A DNA stretch of 64,000 bases from Rossellomorea arthrocnemi (GTDB lineage: Bacteria; Bacillota; Bacilli; Bacillales; Bacillaceae_B): positions 463,719 to 527,718 of the forward strand of contig NZ_CAJGBF010000002.1 in NCBI RefSeq assembly GCF_904424705.1. Reading direction: 5' to 3'. Shown piece by piece: positions 20,214-28,461 of the stretch. Within the stretch, counting starts at the first letter, position 1. Each line of letters begins with the position of its first letter. The position numbers were made by a program, and so were the translations under genes. A model generated the notes under the pieces. It ran no database searches. It was not told where the DNA came from and saw only the letters and a list, made by a program, of their open reading frames with translations.

Positions 20214-20786
20214 TCATTCTGATTGAAGGTAACCCATTTCGATTAAAACACGATTCACACGTGAGATCGGCAGTCCGACGACGGAAAAATAATCGCCCTT
20301 GATTTCTTTGACGAATTTCGCCCCAATTCCCTGGATCCCATATGACCCGGCTTTATCAAAGGGTTCTTCAGATGCAATATACTCATCGATTTCTTTAGAG
20401 GTCAACTCCCAAAACGTAACATCCGTTTTTTCATAAAAGAGTTTCTCATCCTCACCATGCAGGATCGCAACACCTGTAAATACCTCATGGTCTGAACCGG
20501 AGAGCATCCTGAGCATGTCTTTCGCATCTTCTTTGGACCCTGGCTTTCCAAGGATCTTTCCGTTCATTGTCACGATAGTGTCTGAACCGATCACAAAGTG
20601 AGCGGGATATTGATTCGATATTTCTTTGGCTTTTTTCCTGGCGAGGTACATTACAACTTCATATGGCATTAAATCAGACGAAAAGGTTTCATCCACACTG
20701 GAGCCCATTACGGTAAAAGAGAGTTGAATTTGTTGCAGAAGTTCTTTTCTACGGGGAGATTGTGAAGCGAGTATGAGGTTGGACAC
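20214..20786 (-). CDS. maf: Maf nucleotide pyrophosphatase
   Basis: House-cleaning pyrophosphatase (dTTP/UTP type) linked in B. subtilis to septation inhibition. The 190-residue product has the family start LILASQSPRRKELL and the catalytic segment VIGSDTIVTMNGKILGKP. KAGSYGIQGIGAKFV lies near the C-terminus. The start is GTG 20786, ten bases after AAAGGA. It is followed after about 28 bases by radC. Confidence 0.96.
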   Translation of the reverse strand: MSNLILASQSPRRKELLQQIQLSFTVMGSSVDETFSSDLMPYEVVMYLARKKAKEISNQYPAHFVIGSDTIVTMNGKILGKPGSKEDAKDMLRMLSGSDHEVFTGVAILHGEDEKLFYEKTDVTFWELTSKEIDEYIASEEPFDKAGSYGIQGIGAKFVKEIKGDYFSVVGLPISRVNRVLIEMGYLQSE

Positions 20787-20867
20787 ACCATACCAATCCT
20801 TTCAGAATAGAAATTGGGAGATACAAAAATATTCTACCAAATCCCCTCATAGTAAACAAGTAATAAT

Positions 20868-20922
20868 AGAGCTGCCCTCGGAACGCGACCAGGGAAGAAC
20901 CCGGCGTTACGAAGGCAGCTCT
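20868..20922 (-). terminator. Long structured hairpin after spoIIB
   Basis: AGAGCTGCC pairs with GGCAGCTCT. Inside it TCG/CGA and AACGC/GCGTT pair, and the apex can form GGG/CCC. On the minus strand it is followed by ATTATTACTTG, a moderate U-tract. It probably ends transcripts coming from spoIIB and the pilus genes before maf. The length of the stem is more than a simple terminator needs. Confidence 0.65.
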
Positions 20923-20963
20923 CAACAAATTATTTCCTAGAAAATAGTCAAAATCAGTCGAAA

Positions 20964-21944
20964 TTATAATCCGCTATAAAATTGAAGATAAGATAATAAC
21001 TCCCCTTGTATTTTTTGTGCATCCTCCGGGTTTTTCATCTGAGCCGCCATATCCCCAGCTTCTACCAATGAGGTTTTCATAGAGGAAATAGACTCCTGAC
21101 CAACCTTGATCCCTTCCAATTCCTTTAATCCGGATTGGATAGTTTTGATTGTTGCATCATCCGGAGAGCCTCCGACCATTCCTCTGCTGCTTACCTGGGC
21201 GATTGCACTGTAGAGGGCATTCCCTTTTTCAAGGAAAGTTTTTTCTTCTTTTGAGGCGTTGATCCCCTTTGATCCAAGAACAAAATCCTTTGCATACACC
21301 TCCACTCCTTTATCCTTGAAGGATGCTCCAAGGGTTTTGGCCGTTTCCAGATCTCCCGAAACTCCGATAAATAAAAAGAATTGCCCGTCTTTCTCCACGC
21401 TCGCATTAGAGAAACCTTTTTCTGTCAAACTATCCTTCATGGCATTCAGTTGTTCCTTGGTCGAATACACGCCACCCTGAACGATTGAGATGGAGAAATC
21501 CTTTAATTCAACGGCTGAAACAGACTGCTGACCATCCGTTTTCCCTGTCGCTGTGCTATCCTGCAACGTAGCCGCCGGTGCAGCAGGACCGTCCGTTGTC
21601 GTGATCACCTTAAGGGTCCCGAAACCAAGAACCGCCCCTACGACAATTGCCCCTATTAAAGACATGATCAGATTAACAGAATTCTGAAAAGGATTTTTAA
21701 AAGACTTTTTCTTCTTGTTACTTCCCGTTACATAGTTGATCTTTTTATATTCCTGTGGAGGCTTTGCTTCTTCTTCGTCTGGAAGGATCCAGTCAAACCC
21801 ATCATCCTTTGCTTCTTCACCGGCAGCTGCCTCCGACTCCCCCAACTTCCAATCATATACAAGAAGATCTTCGTCGAACTTTGTTTTTTCCCCATTGATT
21901 TTAATAGAAATCGTTTTGTCTTTGTCGTTTCGTTTATCCATCAT
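20964..21944 (-). CDS. spoIIB: SpoIIB-like sporulation protein
   Basis: SpoIIB helps septal wall thinning and engulfment at the start of sporulation. The 326-residue product has a charged cytosolic N-terminus. One membrane segment lies near residues 92-112 (LIMSLIGAIVVGAVLGFG). A C-terminal SPOR-like domain (FSISIVQGGVYSTKEQLNAMKDSLTEKGF) is expected to bind denuded septal glycan. The start at ATG 21944 lies six bases after GGAGG; the adjacent second ATG is also possible. Assignment rests on architecture, length and position upstream of maf as in B. subtilis; sequence conservation in this family is low. Confidence 0.85.
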   Translation of the reverse strand: MMDKRNDKDKTISIKINGEKTKFDEDLLVYDWKLGESEAAAGEEAKDDGFDWILPDEEEAKPPQEYKKINYVTGSNKKKKSFKNPFQNSVNLIMSLIGAIVVGAVLGFGTLKVITTTDGPAAPAATLQDSTATGKTDGQQSVSAVELKDFSISIVQGGVYSTKEQLNAMKDSLTEKGFSNASVEKDGQFFLFIGVSGDLETAKTLGASFKDKGVEVYAKDFVLGSKGINASKEEKTFLEKGNALYSAIAQVSSRGMVGGSPDDATIKTIQSGLKELEGIKVGQESISSMKTSLVEAGDMAAQMKNPEDAQKIQGELLSYLQFYSGL

Positions 21945-22044
21945 CGCCACCCTCCTTCATCTATTTTTTTCCATGCTATCACATCCCATAAAAAAAAGAA
22001 CAAGACTTTTGTCGTCTTGTCCTAATAGGTTTTCGTCAAATTTC

Positions 22045-22485
22045 TCAGTTTTTCTTCAGAGATTGAATTGATAGAGTTGAAAAGGGTATCTCTGCTTTCT
22101 CACCACTATCATTTGTACAAAGATTGTACTCATCTCCCAATAAACAGATCGACAGCACCTTTTCCCCTTCTGCAAGTACATAGGAGGTATCTTCCGGAGC
22201 CATGACTGTTTTGGAGTGTGGGTCCAAGATGGGCTCTATCAGTTGAGCTTCCAGCAATTCTTTATACGTAATCTTATTCGTACCCTTTTCCTGAAGCATG
22301 GCATCCTTCGCATAATATTGCGCTGAACTTTTCATGGTAAGGGCGTTGGCAACAAACGCTTGTTTCCTCGATTTTTCAATAATATTGTTTATCGCCAAGA
22401 CGGCGATGACAGCTATAATTCCGAGTATGACAACCACAGCCAGTAATTCTACAAGCGTGTAGCCTCTTTCATTTTCAGTCATCAT
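22045..22485 (-). CDS. Type IV pilin-like protein (second pilin, end of pil operon)
   Basis: Class III signal: an eight-residue leader ends ENERG, then mature YTLVELLAVVVILGIIAVIAV with Glu at mature position 5, so it is a substrate of PilD. The total length is 146 residues. Two cysteines near the C-terminus (CLLGDEYNLC) could form a loop like the disulfide-bonded D-region of pilins. ATG 22485 lies eight bases after AAAGG and 11 bases after the pilO stop. It may be a minor pilin or a variant major pilin. It is the last pilus gene before spoIIB. Confidence 0.88.
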   Translation of the reverse strand: MMTENERGYTLVELLAVVVILGIIAVIAVLAINNIIEKSRKQAFVANALTMKSSAQYYAKDAMLQEKGTNKITYKELLEAQLIEPILDPHSKTVMAPEDTSYVLAEGEKVLSICLLGDEYNLCTNDSGEKAEIPFSTLSIQSLKKN

Positions 22486-22496
22486 TCATCAAACCT

Positions 22497-23273
22497 TTAA
22501 TTGGTATCTTGTTTTTGTGACTTTTGTTCAGGAAACTGCTGAAAAGGGTTCTTTTTGTTAGACGGAAGGGGTGCATTCAGCTTTGGCAGCTCCTTTTCAA
22601 GTTCTACTAAACCTGGTAAATAAAAGGCGGACACGACTATATTCATTTGGATATTTTCTGATGCATCTTGATATTGGTGTAACTCTGCAGGTCCACTGAA
22701 AGAAATTTGCTCCACCTCTACGATACGATGCAGCTCTTCTAATTTATTGATGAATTTCTCAATCTCAAAATAGCTTTCTGCTTCAACAGACATAGTGGCA
22801 GTCAGCTTTTGAATGCCTTGTGGAAGGGACTCAGCAGACGATACCTCGACTTCAGGGCTGTTCAGTGATCCCGCCTCCGCCGTTTCAGTGGTACCCTCAA
22901 CAGAAGTTCCTGCTGCTTCACCTGTTACAGGCAGGTCCACAGCACCCTCTGTAAACTCGATATTTGTAATAAAGCTGTTCGATACAATTTCAGCCTTTTC
23001 CAGGTCAATAAGCAGCTGCTGAGTCAGAGGTTTAACCGGAACTTTCTGCTGGAGAGAACTCGAATTTTCAAATGAATCCTGTTTGATGGATGCAATGTTA
23101 GCATCCAATGCTTCTATCAGTTTTTTTTCCGTTTTGATTTCATTCAGTAAACTTTCATGTTGATCTTTTACTGGTAAATAGAAGAACCAAATTCCTCCAA
23201 GAATAAGAAACGTTCCAATCAGTAGGGAGGCACCAATCAGCACCCATTCTTTTTTATCGAATTGTATGTTCAT
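22497..23273 (-). CDS. pilO: PilO-like type IV pilus alignment protein
   Basis: The 258-residue bitopic protein has a membrane segment near residues 11-32 (VLIGASLLIGTFLILGGIWFFYL). A coiled coil follows (HESLLNEIKTEKKLIEALDANI). The globular region has the PilO-type pattern (LHRIVEVEQISFSGP). It has an acidic Ser/Thr/Glu-rich insertion around residues 115-150. It overlaps pilN by four bases. In known systems PilO pairs with PilN and connects PilM to the platform. Confidence 0.88.
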   Translation of the reverse strand: MNIQFDKKEWVLIGASLLIGTFLILGGIWFFYLPVKDQHESLLNEIKTEKKLIEALDANIASIKQDSFENSSSLQQKVPVKPLTQQLLIDLEKAEIVSNSFITNIEFTEGAVDLPVTGEAAGTSVEGTTETAEAGSLNSPEVEVSSAESLPQGIQKLTATMSVEAESYFEIEKFINKLEELHRIVEVEQISFSGPAELHQYQDASENIQMNIVVSAFYLPGLVELEKELPKLNAPLPSNKKNPFQQFPEQKSQKQDTN

Positions 23274-23896
23274 TCCGAATCGCCCCCCTGCTTATCGGAG
23301 CTTTCTTCTGTTTCCATTTTTTTAATCTCATTTCTATTTAACGTGATTTCAAACTGACCTAAGTACCTGGGCAGTATGGTTTCCGTGTTCACAGCAGATT
23401 GAGAATCATTTTCCGAGATCGATTCTGTAGCAAGGGATGATAATGTGGCATCCTGAATATATTTAGATTCTTTCAAGTGAGTTAAATAGTAGGCAGCTTC
23501 ACTGCTTGTATCAAACTGAATCGATAGTTGGCTCCGTCCATCTTCAGCATATGTAAACTCCTTCAAGAACCCCCGCTCCGGAAGTAATTCCACAAGATGT
23601 TCCAAAACCGGTACGGTATCGATGGGGTAGCTTTCTGCCCAGCTGACCGCACTCTCTAGTTGTACCCAGGCGTCCGATGATTCAAAATCCGAAATGCTTT
23701 GTTCTTTTTCCGCTCTTAACTGCTTAGTACTTTGTAATTCCGCCGTCAGGACATCCACATCTTTTCCAATAGTGCCCGCAAGAATAAGAAGAATCATAAC
23801 AGCAAGGATCCCCACGGACAGCACACCGATCACCACGTACAGCCACCGTCTGCTTCTCTTTTCATTTTGAGGTAATAAATTGATATCGACGAGCAC
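23270..23896 (-). CDS. pilN: PilN-like type IV pilus assembly protein
   Basis: The 208-residue product begins MLVDINLLPQNEKRSRR; the INLLP peptide is the segment that binds PilM. It is followed by a membrane helix (residues 18-42) and a periplasm-facing coiled-coil and ferredoxin-like region. The gene overlaps both neighbours (ATG of pilN at the pilM stop, four-base overlap with pilO), so translation of pilM-pilN-pilO is coupled. Confidence 0.92.
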   Translation of the reverse strand: MLVDINLLPQNEKRSRRWLYVVIGVLSVGILAVMILLILAGTIGKDVDVLTAELQSTKQLRAEKEQSISDFESSDAWVQLESAVSWAESYPIDTVPVLEHLVELLPERGFLKEFTYAEDGRSQLSIQFDTSSEAAYYLTHLKESKYIQDATLSSLATESISENDSQSAVNTETILPRYLGQFEITLNRNEIKKMETEESSDKQGGDSE

Positions 23897-24858
23897 TATA
23901 TCACCTCTTTTAATCCCAAACCAATGGCGAGCATAAATTCACTCGACAGTTCTTCATTGGTGTAGGCGTCCAGTGCTACAGAAGGCACATTGGTGATGTC
24001 AATCTCAAATCGTTCTGATAACAGGGTGTGGATTTCCCCTACCATGGGATGGTCGCCGGCTATGTAGACTTTATTAATGACGGCTTCATCATTTGTAAGG
24101 GTATATCGGTAAAAGCTGATCACTTTGTCGATTTCTTTCATCACGTCATCAAATTGAAGGGATTGAAAATTGTTCTGATATGCCCGTTCATCCATCAATT
24201 CCCGATCCTCACCTAAACCAATCGGCCTGAAAAATACGGGCTGATGATCATGAAAGATGGAGACGGTCACATTTGCCTGATTGAAGTAAAGAAGCATTTC
24301 ATGATTTTCTCTATGAGTTAAATCCAATGTGTGTACATAGCGATAAAAAGCAAGTGGGCTAATGTCCGCCACAACGGGATTTAGATGGGCATCAGTCAGC
24401 ATCTGCTGATATTCCATGACAATGTCTTCTGGTGCCGCCACGAGGATGATTTCTTTCTTATCCCCTTTATTTCCAACGACCACTACATCAAAAACCGGAT
24501 TCTCAAAAGGAAGGTGTATACTCGTCCCGATTTCAAGGAACAAGTGACTCTTCACTTCATCATCCTCAATATCAGAAGATATCGCCATTTTCCTGATGAT
24601 CATTTGGGTATTCGGAACGATGAATTGGACTTCCCTCTTTTTGATTCCCCAATCCAGGACACACTCATCCAAAAAGGCCTGGAAAGCTTCTTTTTCAATG
24701 ATTTTGCCATCAGAGATCATCCCGTCCGCAATGCGCTTCTCTCCAAAATGGTGTACATGTAATGGAGAAACAGATTTCAATTCCACAAATCGAATCCATT
24801 GATCACTGATGACGATATTGATTTTATTTTTATTCTTATTGAAGAGACGTGTTAACAT
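23896..24858 (-). CDS. pilM: PilM-like actin-fold pilus protein
   Basis: Cytoplasmic actin-like protein that binds the N-terminus of PilN. The 320-residue product shows the pattern of the PilM/FtsA group: NIVISDQWIRFVELK at the start, a mid-region LFLEIGTSIHLPFENPVFDVVVVG, and C-terminal KVYIAGDHPMVGEIHTLLSE with an ATP-site-like glycine. It lies 14 bases after pilD and directly before pilN. Confidence 0.9.
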   Translation of the reverse strand: MLTRLFNKNKNKINIVISDQWIRFVELKSVSPLHVHHFGEKRIADGMISDGKIIEKEAFQAFLDECVLDWGIKKREVQFIVPNTQMIIRKMAISSDIEDDEVKSHLFLEIGTSIHLPFENPVFDVVVVGNKGDKKEIILVAAPEDIVMEYQQMLTDAHLNPVVADISPLAFYRYVHTLDLTHRENHEMLLYFNQANVTVSIFHDHQPVFFRPIGLGEDRELMDERAYQNNFQSLQFDDVMKEIDKVISFYRYTLTNDEAVINKVYIAGDHPMVGEIHTLLSERFEIDITNVPSVALDAYTNEELSSEFMLAIGLGLKEVI

Positions 24859-24872
24859 CGTGAATGACCCCT

Positions 24873-25616
24873 TTAGCTATATAAAGAAAAATACCAATTC
24901 AAAATTGGCTGGTGAAAGAAGTATGCTGCGAGTGTTCCTAATACGATATACGGTCCGAAGGGAATGGGCTGCCCTTTTTTGAAAACGCCAAACAGCAAAC
25001 CTGTTACTCCGGCCACTGCTCCAAACAGCGTGGCGAGGAAAAAGGAAAACATCATCACTTTGACCCCTACAACCAAGCCAATGACAGCGAATAATTTAAT
25101 ATCGCCACCGCCCATTCCCCCCTTGCTGATAATGGCGATCAGGAGTAGCAGACAAAAACCGGTAATGGCACCAGCAATGCTGTCCCACCAAGGGTTTAAC
25201 GGGATGAATAAGCGTTCTATAATGAAAAGCACCGAAAAAAACAATAGCACTTTATCGGGAATGACCATATATTTCAGGTCACTGACCGTGATGATCATGA
25301 ACAGGGAGACGAGTGTAAGAGCGATAATCAACTCCGGCTGTAAGCCTAATATCGTATAAGAAAGTAAGAATAGTAGTCCTGTGGAAAATTCCATTAAAGG
25401 ATAAAGAGGAGAAATGCGCCCTTTACACTGAGCGCATTTTCCTCCCTGAATGATATAAGATACTACCGGGATCAGTTCCCTGGCCGTCAGCGTGTGCCGG
25501 CAGTATGGACAGGCTGACCTTGGTTTGACGATTGATTTTTTGAGCGGTATCCGTAATCCTACTACGTTGTAGAAGGAGCCTAGGAGGAGACCGTAGAGAG
25601 TAATTAAGACCACCAT
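24873..25616 (-). CDS. pilD: Prepilin peptidase (PilD/ComC)
   Basis: Aspartyl membrane protease that cuts leaders off prepilins and methylates the new N-terminus. The 247-residue product has LLLGSFYNVVGLRIP at the start. A zinc tetracysteine domain (CPYC at 36-39, CAQC at 61-64) and eight or so membrane segments follow. The two catalytic aspartates lie in SDLKYMVIPD (near 113) and GGGDIKLFA (near 172). Its place between spoIIB and folC equals B. subtilis comC, so it is probably the ortholog, now embedded in a pilus operon. It may also serve competence pseudopilins elsewhere in the genome. The Shine-Dalgarno is poor. Confidence 0.95.
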   Translation of the reverse strand: MVVLITLYGLLLGSFYNVVGLRIPLKKSIVKPRSACPYCRHTLTARELIPVVSYIIQGGKCAQCKGRISPLYPLMEFSTGLLFLLSYTILGLQPELIIALTLVSLFMIITVSDLKYMVIPDKVLLFFSVLFIIERLFIPLNPWWDSIAGAITGFCLLLLIAIISKGGMGGGDIKLFAVIGLVVGVKVMMFSFFLATLFGAVAGVTGLLFGVFKKGQPIPFGPYIVLGTLAAYFFHQPILNWYFSLYS

Positions 25617-25621
25617 GTTTT

Positions 25622-26086
25622 TTAGTCAGAGTCTCCTGCTGCATCAGGCTTTAAAGTCACTCCAGAACGTTTAATATCATCAGGATCTCCATTTAAATGT
25701 TGACCACCATTGCTACCTATTAATTTTACTGAATAAGAATAGTTTCCTGTTGTAGAACTCTTAGTAATTGTTACAACACTCTTTGTTTTATCGTAGCCAC
25801 TGTCATCTGAAGGGTTATCAAATTCCTCAATGTAACCATTTGAGATTAAACTGTCCATGGTGATATTACCGGTTGTACTTGAATCAGCTGTCACTGCCAA
25901 CCTAGCCCCACTCACCATCTGCTGAGCATTCGCAATATGTGCATCCTTCTTCGAGTTATTAATCAATCCACCAATACTAGGAATCGCAATCGCAGCGATA
26001 ATCCCTAAAATAACGACAACAGCCAGTAATTCGATTAGCGTTAATCCACGCTCATTTTTCAATCTTTGATCCAGTTTCTTTAACAT
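25622..26086 (-). CDS. pilA: Major type IV pilin PilA
   Basis: The 154-residue prepilin has a 14-residue leader ending KNERG, cut before LTLIELLAVVVILGIIAAIAIP, with Glu at mature position 5. The mature pilin is 140 residues long. The C-terminal half is polar and rich in Ser, Thr, Gly and Asp, without cysteines. AGGAGG lies seven bases before ATG 26086. It has a leader of about 110 bases with palindromes between it and pilC, which suggests a separate promoter and high expression, as expected for a major subunit. Confidence 0.93.
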   Translation of the reverse strand: MLKKLDQRLKNERGLTLIELLAVVVILGIIAAIAIPSIGGLINNSKKDAHIANAQQMVSGARLAVTADSSTTGNITMDSLISNGYIEEFDNPSDDSGYDKTKSVVTITKSSTTGNYSYSVKLIGSNGGQHLNGDPDDIKRSGVTLKPDAAGDSD

Positions 26087-26111
26087 GGTAATTCCTCCTG
26101 TTTATATATCT

Positions 26112-26194
26112 ATTACTAATAACTAGTAATCTAGTACTAGTATACAACAACCAATCGACAAAAAAATCATATATTTTGTAAAATACTAGGTATT
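26112..26194 (-). promoter_or_regulatory. Palindrome cluster in the pilA upstream region
   Basis: This AT-rich stretch holds ATTACTA-ataac-TAGTAAT (26112-26130), the palindrome CTAGTACTAG (26131-26140) and AATAC-tag-GTATT (26182-26194). A -10-like TATACT (minus, 26144-26139) lies between them. It may be a regulator-binding region and/or 5' UTR hairpins for pilA. No good -35 was found. Confidence 0.5.
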
Positions 26195-26196
26195 TT

Positions 26197-27408
26197 TTAA
26201 TAGTTCTGAACACTATTGAAGATTTCAAACATCGGGACTAAAATTGAGGTCACAATGGTCCCGACCAAACCTGCAAGCATAACGATCATGAGTGGTTCGA
26301 TCAATGATTTCAGACGGTCCGTTGCACTTTCCACTTCTTTTTCGTAGAAGTCCGCAACCTTTGCAAGCATCGAGTCAAGTGAACCCGTCTCTTCCCCTAT
26401 TGCGATCATTTGCGTCACCAATGGGGGAAAGGCCCAATGCCGCTTCATCGGATCCGTAAGGGATGTCCCTTTCTCCAATGATCTCCGGGATTCGCCAATC
26501 ACACGTGCCACTACTTCATTTTCCACGACTTTTTCCACGATGGCTAATGCCTGCAAAATGGGGACGGAGCTTGAAAATAAGGAGCTTAATGTTCTCGTCA
26601 TTCTCGCGAGGACTGCTTTTTGAAGCATTTTACCGAAAATTGGAATCCTCAGGATGGCATAATCCAGATAATACTTAGTGCGCTTGTCCTTTCTTAACAT
26701 GGCCAGGGCGACAGAGATGAATACAAAGAACAAAATGATAATGTACCAGAATTTTTGCATGAATTCACTTGAAGCAATAACGAACTTGGTGATGGCTGGC
26801 AGTTCACCGCCAAAATCCGTCAGCATATTCACAAATGTCGGCACCACTGCAGCCAGAAGGAAGATCACGACCCCAATGGCGATGACGCCGACAACCATTG
26901 GGTAAGCGAGGGCAGAAATGATTTTCTGTTTCGTGATATGTTGCTTTTCATAATGGGTAGCGAGCCCTTCCAGTGTCTCGTCCAGACTGCCTGACGCTTC
27001 CCCTGCCTTCAGCATGTTGATCAAAAGGGGCTCAAAGATTTTCTTATGACGGGAGAAGGCTTCCGACAATGGATTTCCGTCCCTGAGTTCATCCTCGATT
27101 TCTTTTAAGGCTTTCCCCAATGCCTTGCTTTCTGTCTGCTCCGACAGAATATGAGTGGAATCAACGACCGTAACGCCGGCTTGAAGGAGTGTCGCAAACT
27201 GGCGTAAAAAAATGACAAGATGCTGTAATTTCACGGGATTACCGATCGATATATCTTTGGTCATGAGAGTTTCAGGCATTTCCAGGATGTCAATGACCCT
27301 TACTTCCTGCTTTTTCAACTGAATGAGTGCATCCTTCTTTGTTGATGCAGTGATAATTCCCGATTTCTTTCCTTTTTGGTCCCTGCCTGTGTACTTATAA
27401 CGTCCCAT
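26197..27408 (-). CDS. pilC: Type IV pilus platform protein PilC
   Basis: Polytopic inner-membrane platform for pilus assembly, contacted by PilB and PilT. The 403-residue product starts YKYTGRDQKGKKSGIITA, and has two T2SF domains, each with a helical cytosolic part (FLRQFATLLQAGVTVVDS; LTRTLSSLFSSSVPILQALAIVE-type repeats) and glycine motifs GEASGSLDE and GEETGSLDS. Membrane segments lie near residues 170-195, 220-240 and 370-395. It begins right after the pilT stop (one base apart). Confidence 0.96.
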   Translation of the reverse strand: MGRYKYTGRDQKGKKSGIITASTKKDALIQLKKQEVRVIDILEMPETLMTKDISIGNPVKLQHLVIFLRQFATLLQAGVTVVDSTHILSEQTESKALGKALKEIEDELRDGNPLSEAFSRHKKIFEPLLINMLKAGEASGSLDETLEGLATHYEKQHITKQKIISALAYPMVVGVIAIGVVIFLLAAVVPTFVNMLTDFGGELPAITKFVIASSEFMQKFWYIIILFFVFISVALAMLRKDKRTKYYLDYAILRIPIFGKMLQKAVLARMTRTLSSLFSSSVPILQALAIVEKVVENEVVARVIGESRRSLEKGTSLTDPMKRHWAFPPLVTQMIAIGEETGSLDSMLAKVADFYEKEVESATDRLKSLIEPLMIVMLAGLVGTIVTSILVPMFEIFNSVQNY

Positions 27409-28452
27409 CTATTGAGGAATCTCCTCTCTGCTGTAAGGAAATGCCATTTCCTTTGATATGATGCCACTTTCGTACAGTCTCATCACACTATCGCTCATAA
27501 TGTGCATGCCTGATGTTTTAGACGTCTGCATGACATTTTGAATTTGATGGACTTTTTCAGACCGGATCAAATTGGCGATTGCCGCATTATTCATCAGGAG
27601 CTCTGTTGCGGCCCTTCTCCCTTTTTTATCCACTGTGGCAAACAATCTTTGTGAAAGAATCCCTACAAGGACTGATGCCAATTGAACGCGGATTTGTGAT
27701 TGCTGTTCCGGGGGGAAAACATCAACAATCCGCTCAATGGTGGCAGGTGCACTTGATGTATGCAGGGTCGCCAGCACAAGATGACCGGTTTCAGCTGCCG
27801 TGATGGCAGTATGGATGGTCTCCAGGTCCCTCATCTCCCCTACAAGGATGATGTCAGGATCCTGCCTCAAGGCACTTCTCAGCCCTTTTGAAAATGACCT
27901 TGTATCAAACCCCACTTCCCGTTGATCGATGATGGATGCACCATGTTTGTGAAGATATTCGATGGGATCTTCCAGGGTGATGATATGCTTCCTCATCTTC
28001 CGGTTCATATAATCCACGATGGATGCGAGTGTTGTCGACTTGCCACTCCCAGTAGGTCCAGTAACCAGGAAAAGCCCCTGGGGTTTCTCTGCAATCGACT
28101 TCAATGCATGTGGAAGAAATAAATCTTCCATTGTAGGGATCGAAGTCGGGATGACACGTATAGCCAGAGATACACAAGAACGTTGTTTGAATGCATTCAC
28201 CCTAAACCTAGAAACGCCCGGGATTCCATAGGAAAAGTCCAATTCACCCACTTCTTCAAAAGCAGGATACATAGACTCAGAGATGATGGCCCTGGCCATT
28301 AATTCCGTGTTATCGGGCAATAAATTCTCCTTACCGAATCTTTTCAAGTCTCCGTGAATGCGGAAGATAGGAGGTGACCCCACTGTAAGGTGGATATCGG
28401 ACGCACCAAGTTCGTAAGCAGACTTTAGGAGATAATCAACTTTTTCTTTCAT
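27409..28452 (-). CDS. pilT: Twitching motility retraction ATPase PilT
   Basis: Hexameric AAA-type motor that depolymerises the pilus. ATG 28452 (MKEKVDYLLKSAYELGASD) lies about six bases after AGGTG; the GTG three codons earlier has no Shine-Dalgarno. The product has 347 residues. Walker A is GPTGSGKS (132-139), the Asp box TLEDPIEYLH, Walker B IILVGEMRD (201-209), and the His box follows (HLVLATLHTS). The C-terminal segment NLIRSEKVHQIQN is the PilT-specific AIRNLIRE-type motif needed for retraction. So twitching is expected. Confidence 0.97.
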   Translation of the reverse strand: MKEKVDYLLKSAYELGASDIHLTVGSPPIFRIHGDLKRFGKENLLPDNTELMARAIISESMYPAFEEVGELDFSYGIPGVSRFRVNAFKQRSCVSLAIRVIPTSIPTMEDLFLPHALKSIAEKPQGLFLVTGPTGSGKSTTLASIVDYMNRKMRKHIITLEDPIEYLHKHGASIIDQREVGFDTRSFSKGLRSALRQDPDIILVGEMRDLETIHTAITAAETGHLVLATLHTSSAPATIERIVDVFPPEQQSQIRVQLASVLVGILSQRLFATVDKKGRRAATELLMNNAAIANLIRSEKVHQIQNVMQTSKTSGMHIMSDSVMRLYESGIISKEMAFPYSREEIPQ

Positions 28453-28461
28453 TTCATTCAC

